From: Acephala macrosclerotiorum
Lineage: Eukaryota > Ascomycota > Leotiomycetes > Helotiales > Mollisiaceae
Reading direction: 5' to 3'
DNA length: 43,792 nucleotides
Assembly: GCA_014904845.1 (NCBI GenBank)
Contig: MU119573.1
Location: 1 to 43,792 of the forward strand
Below are positions 36,420-43,792 of this stretch, in pieces (position 1 is the first letter of the stretch; each line of letters starts with the position of its first letter). The notes beneath the pieces were generated by a model. The model saw only the letters and a program-made list of their open reading frames with translations, was not told where the DNA came from and searched no databases. A program made the translations under genes and the position numbers.

Positions 36420-36679
36420 TGTAATAAGACTATATATTTTCTTTTTAAAAATCCTTGTAAATAATTAATTTCGAAAGTAATATTAATTACGTGTTTTTTA
36501 GTATATAAAAAGTTTTCGTTTACTATAAACTAATTAATAATTTTTTCTATTTTTATTTTGATTGATTAATTGATTAATTTACGAATTACAAATTATTTCA
36601 AATGAGTTTAATTTATTAATTAAAACGAATTGATTTATAGTTGGATTTTTTTGTTTTGTATTTTATTGTTTTTTTATAT
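36420..36679 (+). repeat. LTR copy D (260 bp)
   Basis: Starts TGTAATAAGACTATATATTT and ends TTTTTTTATA. It keeps the terminal TG that marks an LTR start, complementing copy A, which keeps the terminal CA. Confidence 0.8.
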
Positions 36680-39600
36680 TAGTAAACGACGTCGAGAAAT
36701 GAATTGTTTTAATAGATTTCGTTGAAAATTGTTTATATGCGATTTGTGTATTTTGTTTTTTATTGTTATTAAAAAGAAATTTAAATTATTGAAAATCGAA
36801 AATTGAAAGTTAATTAATAAGAATTTTTTGTTTTGATTATATTGTTTGAAATTAAATGATTTGATTACGAGATTGTGAAATTGTAGAGAAATATTGATTT
36901 ATAAAAATTATATATTGAATTATTTGAAATAGTTAATATTAAAATAAATATAAAAAAAAAAAAAAAAAATTCGCGACAATTATTTACAATAATTAGTTTT
37001 ATTTTCAATAGAAATTAAAATATAAAAAAAAAAATTTTAATACGAAAAAAAAAAGAAATTATAACGTTAAAAAACGAAATTGTTTTATTGTTTTATATTT
37101 TAGTTTTAATTTTTTTAAAAATCGCAATTTGTAGATTGTTCGTAATCGTTTTTAAATTAGAATAATAAAATTAAAATAAATTTCGAATTTTAAAAAATAA
37201 TACAAAAAAAATTTTAATTAAAAAAAATCGATTAAAAAAACTTTTATTTGAAGAATATATTTTATTAGAACGAATAAATAAACGAAATTTCGAGCAAAAA
37301 TTGAAATAAAAAGAATTTTACGAGAAAATAATATAAATAAAAATTAATTTTTAAAATAAATTTCATTTAAAAATAATAATTCAAAAATTTGTATTTTTAA
37401 ATTATTAAATTAATTTTTAATTTAAAAATTAAAATTAATAAATTATTCGTATTAAAATTTACTTTTTTTAATAAGAAATATTTTTATTTTAATTATATTA
37501 TCGATTTTTTCTAAAAAACTTTTTACGAATAATAAAAATAATTTTTTAAAAATATAAAATTTTAAAAAATACATATTCGTATTAAAACTATAAATACTTT
37601 TTTTTAAAGTTCTTAAAATATTTTGATTTAAAGAAAATAATATTACGATTTTTTTAGAATAATACGATAATATATACAAAAACTATAAAATTATTTTAAA
37701 AATTAAAAAAATACAATTTTTACAATATATTAATTCGATTTATAAAAAACAAATTCGATTTATATTAAAATACAATATCGAAAATTATTTGAAAAAAAAG
37801 TTTTATAACGTTTTAAAAAAAAACTTTTACGAATACAATTAAAAATATTATCGAATAAATATAAAGTTTTTATATAAAATTATCGATCAATTTATAAAAA
37901 GTTTTTTAACGATAAAAACGTACATAAATTTGTTTAATCGAATATTCAAAAAATTGATCAAATAAAATAAATTGAATAAACAATATTAAAAACGCGAATT
38001 TATAAAAAGATTTTCAATATATATTAAAAAACGAATTTTTAAAAAAATCGATTATAAATCAATAAAAATATCTATTTATAATTACAATAAAATATACGAA
38101 AAAACGATTATTATATATAAATATAAAAAGAAAAAACGACAATACAACGAAATTAACGATTTAAAATATTTAAAAATTCGATAAAAATATTTAAATATTA
38201 TAATACAAAAAATAATTTTAAATACAATTAATAAATTATTATTTTTTGTTTTATTCGAATTATTTATAAAAAAAATTCAATAAAAAATATATACAATTAT
38301 TAAAAAAATTTATATCGAATTTCAATTTTCGATTTTACGTATTATTTAAATTCAAAAAACTCGACAAATATTCGTATTAAAATTTTTAATTCAAATAAAC
38401 AATTTTATTAAAAAACTAAAAAAAACTTTTTTTTTTTTTCGTATTATTCAATGATTTAAAAATCGTTTTAAATATTAATATTATAAAAATGTTTTAAAAA
38501 TTAAATAATATTATAATCTTTATAAATTAAAATTAAAATTAATTTATTTTTTCACGAGAATATAAACAAAAAATTTTTTTTAATTATAAACGAGAAAAAT
38601 ATAATAATATAAAAAAAAACGAATATAAAGTTTTATATAATTCAATATTAATTAAATTCTCATAAAATATATCGTCGATCGTTCAAAGAAATGTAATAAA
38701 AGTTAATATTGTATATAATAATTAATAAAATAAATAATATTATTTCGAATATTTCAAACGAATAAAAAATAAAAAAATCGATCTTTTTATTGATTATTTT
38801 TTCGTGAATTATTATATATTTATAAATAAATTAATTAATCGTAAATATTATTATTAAAAAAACGATTAATAATATTATAATTTTTAAAATCGTAATCGAT
38901 TTTCGCGATTATTTACATTTAAAAATAATCGATATTAATATAATTAAATTATAAAATAAATAATTAAAAAACTTTTTAATTATAATCTCAATAAATATTT
39001 TAAAAATATATAAAAAATCTAAAAATTTGTTTAATTTATTATTTAAAAATAAAATAAAATTAATATTAATAAAAAATTTTTAAAAAAATAAAATTTATTA
39101 TCATATATTTTTAATAATAATAATATTAATATTCAAAATTTTAATAAAACGATTATTAATAAATTTTACGAAAAATTGTCGATAAATACAATAATAATAA
39201 ATATAGTAACAATAAATAAATCGAAAAACAAAATTCAAAACGTACGAGAAAATTTTCGATAAAAAACAAAAATAAAAAAAAAGTATTTAAAAATCGAATT
39301 ATAACAACAAATTTTACAAAACGTTTAAAACGAAAAATAAAAAAAAATAAATATAAATTAATTAAAAAATAAAATTTTGAAATAATAATTTAACGTTAAA
39401 AATAATAATTTTATTAATAAAATTTTACTACAAAAATTCTTTAAAAATATAATATCGTTTTCAAAAATTTAAAAAAAAATAAAAATAATTATTAATACTT
39501 TGAAAATATCGAATTTTATTATAATAATTATTAATTAATAACGAAAAAACAATATTTATTATTTGATTTTAATAAATATTAAAATTGTTAAAAAAAAAAA

Positions 39601-42600
39601 ATACTAAAAATTATTAATTTTATAAAATAATTTTTTTAAAATTTTTATAAAATATTTAAAAAAACGAATTAATTTGTTTTTATTATTAAAAATTTTGTAA
39701 TATTCGAAATTAATTTCGTGAAAATCGATTTTTCATTATTAATTAAAAAAAAATATATTATTATTATTTTTAAACTATATTTTAATTTGTTTAAATTAAT
39801 TAATTTAAATAAAAAATATAAAATATTAAATATTAAAACGAAATATTATATTATTTTTACGTATATAATTCGAGATTTCGATAATATTATTATTAAATAA
39901 AACTTTGAATTCGTTAAAATAATAATTATAAAAATAAAAATTGAATATAAAATCGAATATAAAATTTTTTTTTTTTTGTAAATAATATAAAAAAAATTCT
40001 TTTAAAATAATTATTTATCGTTATAATAAAAATGTAAAGTAAATACAAAAATAATAATTCGTAAAATAACGTATTTCGAGATTTTAAAGATTTTAGTTTT
40101 ATTTATACGATTATAATTATTTTTTTTTTAAAAATTTATTTGTATCAAATTATTAGAAATTACTATGTTCGTATATATTCTCGAATTAAAAAAATATCGA
40201 AAAAAAAATACAACGCGAGAAATTAAATATTAATATTATTAGAAAATAATATAATATTAAAACTCGCGAATAATTTTTATATTTTAATAAATTTCTTTTT
40301 ATTTTTGATTTTTTATTAAATATTTTTAATATTATTTTATATAAAACAAATACGATTAAAATAAACGTTATTAATTTAAAAAAAAATACAAATAAAATAA
40401 TATAAAAAATAAAATTATTTTTTTCGATTTACTATAAAACTTTTTTTTTTTTAATAAAAAAAAAATAAACGAAAAAGTATTTTTTTTGTAATAATATTAT
40501 TATTTTTAAATATAAATATTAAAAAAAAATATTTGAAAAACGATATAAAATATTAATTATTTTATTTTATTAAAAAAAAACGAAATCGAAAAATTTTCGA
40601 GTATAAAAACGAAAAAAAAACTCAAATAAAAAAAATGATTTTATCGTTAAATAATTTTAATTTAAAATTATTTAATATAAATATTAATACGATATATAAA
40701 TTTAAGTTTAAAAAAGTACGATTTATTGATCTAATCGATAAAATTGAAAAAGTTTTTAAAAAACGAAAAAATTAATTCGAATAATTTAAAACACGAAAAA
40801 TATTTTAAAAATATACTAAAAAATATATAAAATATTTATTATTGTAAATTGTTTTAATATTAAAAAAATTACGATTTATTTTTAAGCGATTAATATTTCT
40901 ATTTGTCGAAGATTGATTATAGAAATTTGAAAAAAAAATATTCAATGAAATAATATTTAATTATAAAAAAATAATAATATTTAATTGAAAAAAAATCTTT
41001 AAAATCTATAAAAATATTAATTTGTTTGTTCGTATTAAAACAATTTAATATACGATATAATAAAAAAAAAGTTTTTATTATTTTAAAATTTTGTTTTCGA
41101 TTATAATAAAAATATTTTAAAAATAATTCGTTTGTAAAATACTCGAAAAAAACGATAATTTTTATTGAAATTTATAGTTTTTAATCGCAAAAAAAATTAT
41201 TAAAAATTATCGATTAATTAATACGATTATAAAAATGAATTCGATTATTTTAAAAAACGTTAATATATTTTTTTTTATAAATAAATTTTTTAAAAAATTT
41301 ATCGAATATTTTTACGTTTTTTTAATAAATTTTTTTTTTAAATACGATTAGTTTACATTAAACGTTTGAAATAAAAATATAATTATTTTTATAATTTTAC
41401 TAAAATTTCTACGAATAATAATATCGTTTTAAAAAATAATTAATTCTATAATTTAATTCGTTTAAATTATTATAATAATTTTAAAAAACGTATTTTTTAA
41501 AGTCGTAATACTATTTTTAAATAATATAAAAATTAAAAAACTTTATACGAATTACAATAATGAATTAATATTTTTAAAAATACAAAAATTATTAAAATTT
41601 TAAAATAAATTAAATATAATAATATTTTCAAAATTAAAATTTTTATTAAAATTTGTATTTATTATAAAATATAAATTTAATATTTTAATATTATTATTAA
41701 ATCGTTATATTAATTGATTAAAAAAAACGAATTTTTCGAATAAAAAAAAAATAAAAAATCGTTATAATATTTCTATAAAATAAATTTATAACGATTTTAA
41801 TATTTTGTAAAATTTATTACGATTTTATTAATAAATAAAAAATAATTATTTTAAATATCGATATTAATTAATAAAAGTATAAAGAAATACTCGATTAATA
41901 TAATAATAAAAAACGAAAACGAATAATTCGATACGAATTAAAATTTTAAAATATTATTAAACGAAATTATAATGCGATAAAAAAAGAATATCGAAGAATT
42001 TTGAAATATTTTCGCAAATTACGATTTTGATTATATAATATTTATTTTATTTTTAAAATGAATATTAATATGTTTATCGTTCAATTAAATCGAGTAATAA
42101 TAAATTTTTTTGACGTTTTAATTATTTATTAATTTATTTGAATACGATTATTTGATTTCGAAATTAAATATATTAAAAAAAGTATTTATATTATTATAAA
42201 CGAATTATTTAAAAGATCGCGAATAAAGAATAATAATTCAAAGAAAAAAACAAATATTAATAAGTTTATTATAATCGAATTTAATTGCATTAAAATAATT
42301 TCAATTTCAATTAAAAAACGTAAAACTAATTGAAAAATTGAAAATAGATCGTTTGTAATTAAAAGTAAATACGTAAAACGAAAATATTTATTTGAATTAT
42401 TAGATCAAATTTAAAGAAATTTTTTTAAATTTAATATTTTTAGTTTTTAATTTTCGATATCGATCGTATTTTTTATATATATTATATTAATCGCTTTTTT
42501 TAAGATCAATAAATTATTAAATAATAATAACGATAATAATAATATTTTTTTTTTTAATAACAATTATTCGAATTATTTTTAAAATATTACTTAGTATTTA

Positions 42601-43792
42601 ACAATTTTAAAACGATTAAAATAATTTTCGAAAATAAAATTTCGTAAATTAATTCGAGAATTTATTAATTATAACGTTCGAAATAAAATACTATAAAAAA
42701 ATATTATTAAATTTTATTTATTTCGATTTATTTTAAACGATTTAAAACAACGTATAATAATTATAATTAAATTATATAATAAATTCGAATATATTGAAAA
42801 AAAAAATATTTACTATTGAGTAATTAATCGATATTACTAAAAAAAAGTACTATAAAAACGTTTGAAATTTTATAACAAATTATAGCGATTATTAATACAA
42901 AAGCAAAAAAAAATACGAAAAAATTTTATATTTTTAGAAAATAATTTTATTATTTTATTATATTAAAATAAATATAATTAAATTTTCGTAATATAAAATA
43001 TTCGATAATTTGATTATAATACGAAATAATTTTTTTGATTAAATTAAAATCAAATTAATAAAAAATTCGATTTTTAAAAAGATTATTAAATTTATTTATA
43101 ATAATATTATTTGTAAATATAACGTTTTCAAATATATAAAATTGAACAAAAAATTCGAATTTAAAAAAATTATTATCAAAAAATTAAATAAACTTGAAAT
43201 CAAATAAATTATTATTTTTATATACAATTCGAAAATAAACGAAATAATTGAATGAAAATATTAATTTATTATTATCGTATTAATTATTTTAATAAAAAAA
43301 AACCAAAAAAATTGATTAAAATACTTATTAATTGTTTTTTTTGCAAATCGAACGACTATTTATAAACTAATTAAATGTACACTATTTTATATAGTTTATA
43401 ATAAAAAAATTATTTTATTTGTTGAAATTCGATTTTTTATTTAAAAAACTTTCAATTGAAACGAAGTATATAATCGAATAAAGTTTTTTGAATTGAAAAT
43501 CAAACAAATTAAAATGCGAAACGAGAATATAAAAAAATCGAAATTAAAAAAAAAGTGCAATTGTAAATAAAATTAAATATAAAAAGAATCAATTCGAAAA
43601 AAAAATTTTATTTTAATATATAATATTAAATTTATTAATTAGAATATATTTAAAAATATTAAATTATTATACAAATAATTAGATTTATATCGAGTTTATT
43701 AAATAAATTAATTGAAAAAAAATTATTTATTTAAAAAAATAAACGAAATAATAATTTGAAAATTATATATTAAAAATCGTTTAAAAAAATTC
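36420..43792 (+). mobile_element. Second copy of the degraded LTR retroelement, running off the right edge
   Basis: Starts with LTR copy D. The following 7.1 kb aligns in inverse orientation with 29000 down to about 21650, for example 37020-37140 with 28540-28690, 41680-41810 with 23640-23760, and 43400-43790 with 21650-22020. By comparison with the complete copy, about 4.5 kb including the other LTR lies beyond the window. No reading frame survives; low-complexity open frames at 37452-37679 and 39718-39900 are chance. Confidence 0.8.

Noticed and set aside
37452..39900. Open frames in the second retroelement copy
   Set aside because: Same low-complexity character as above; no retained motif.

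Overview
The window is nuclear DNA from a filamentous ascomycete (Pezizomycotina; the class cannot be fixed from sequence alone). Evidence: genes interrupted by many 41-68 bp GT...AG introns with CTAAC/CTGAC branch sites, fungal protein families, and a two-compartment layout. Gene islands of ordinary GC content are separated by extremely AT-rich blocks that contain no plausible genes and look like transposons degraded by repeat-induced point mutation (RIP).

Layout. 1-5775: AT-rich block; its left end (277-536) is one 260 bp long terminal repeat (LTR) of a decayed retroelement that runs off the left edge. 5776-15780: gene island 1, with a secreted amidase-signature protein, a reductase/epimerase of the extended SDR family, a PIG3-like quinone oxidoreductase, a xylose-reductase-like aldo-keto reductase, a gene-poor 2.1 kb stretch, and an HD-superfamily hydrolase gene broken by one in-frame stop. 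15781-29699: AT-rich block with short related inverted repeats at both outer edges. It holds a complete 11.9 kb LTR element (17321-29258), apparently inserted in a roughly 2 kb inverted-repeat DNA transposon. 29700-35640: gene island 2, with a berberine-bridge-type FAD oxidoreductase, a gasdermin-like gene and a subtilisin-like protease gene. 35640-43792: AT-rich block carrying a second copy of the LTR element (from 36420) in opposite orientation, running off the right edge.

The most notable content is the adjacent same-strand pair in island 2: a 277-residue protein that looks like the fungal gasdermin family and a subtilisin-like protease with a complete catalytic set behind a DUF7580-like N-terminal region. 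In other fungi (HET-Q1/HET-Q2 of Podospora) such pairs form a regulated cell-death module in which the protease cleaves the gasdermin-like pore-former. Here the protease gene seems to lack a start codon and to be cut at its 5' end by what looks like a transposon end next to the RIP-degraded block, so the module may be disarmed or rewired. The island lies between two inverted copies of the same retroelement.

The four enzymes of island 1 may act on small molecules or cell-wall-derived sugars. They are not an obvious biosynthetic cluster: no backbone synthase, transporter or transcription factor is visible. All gene models are hand-spliced from the sequence and have not been checked against transcripts.
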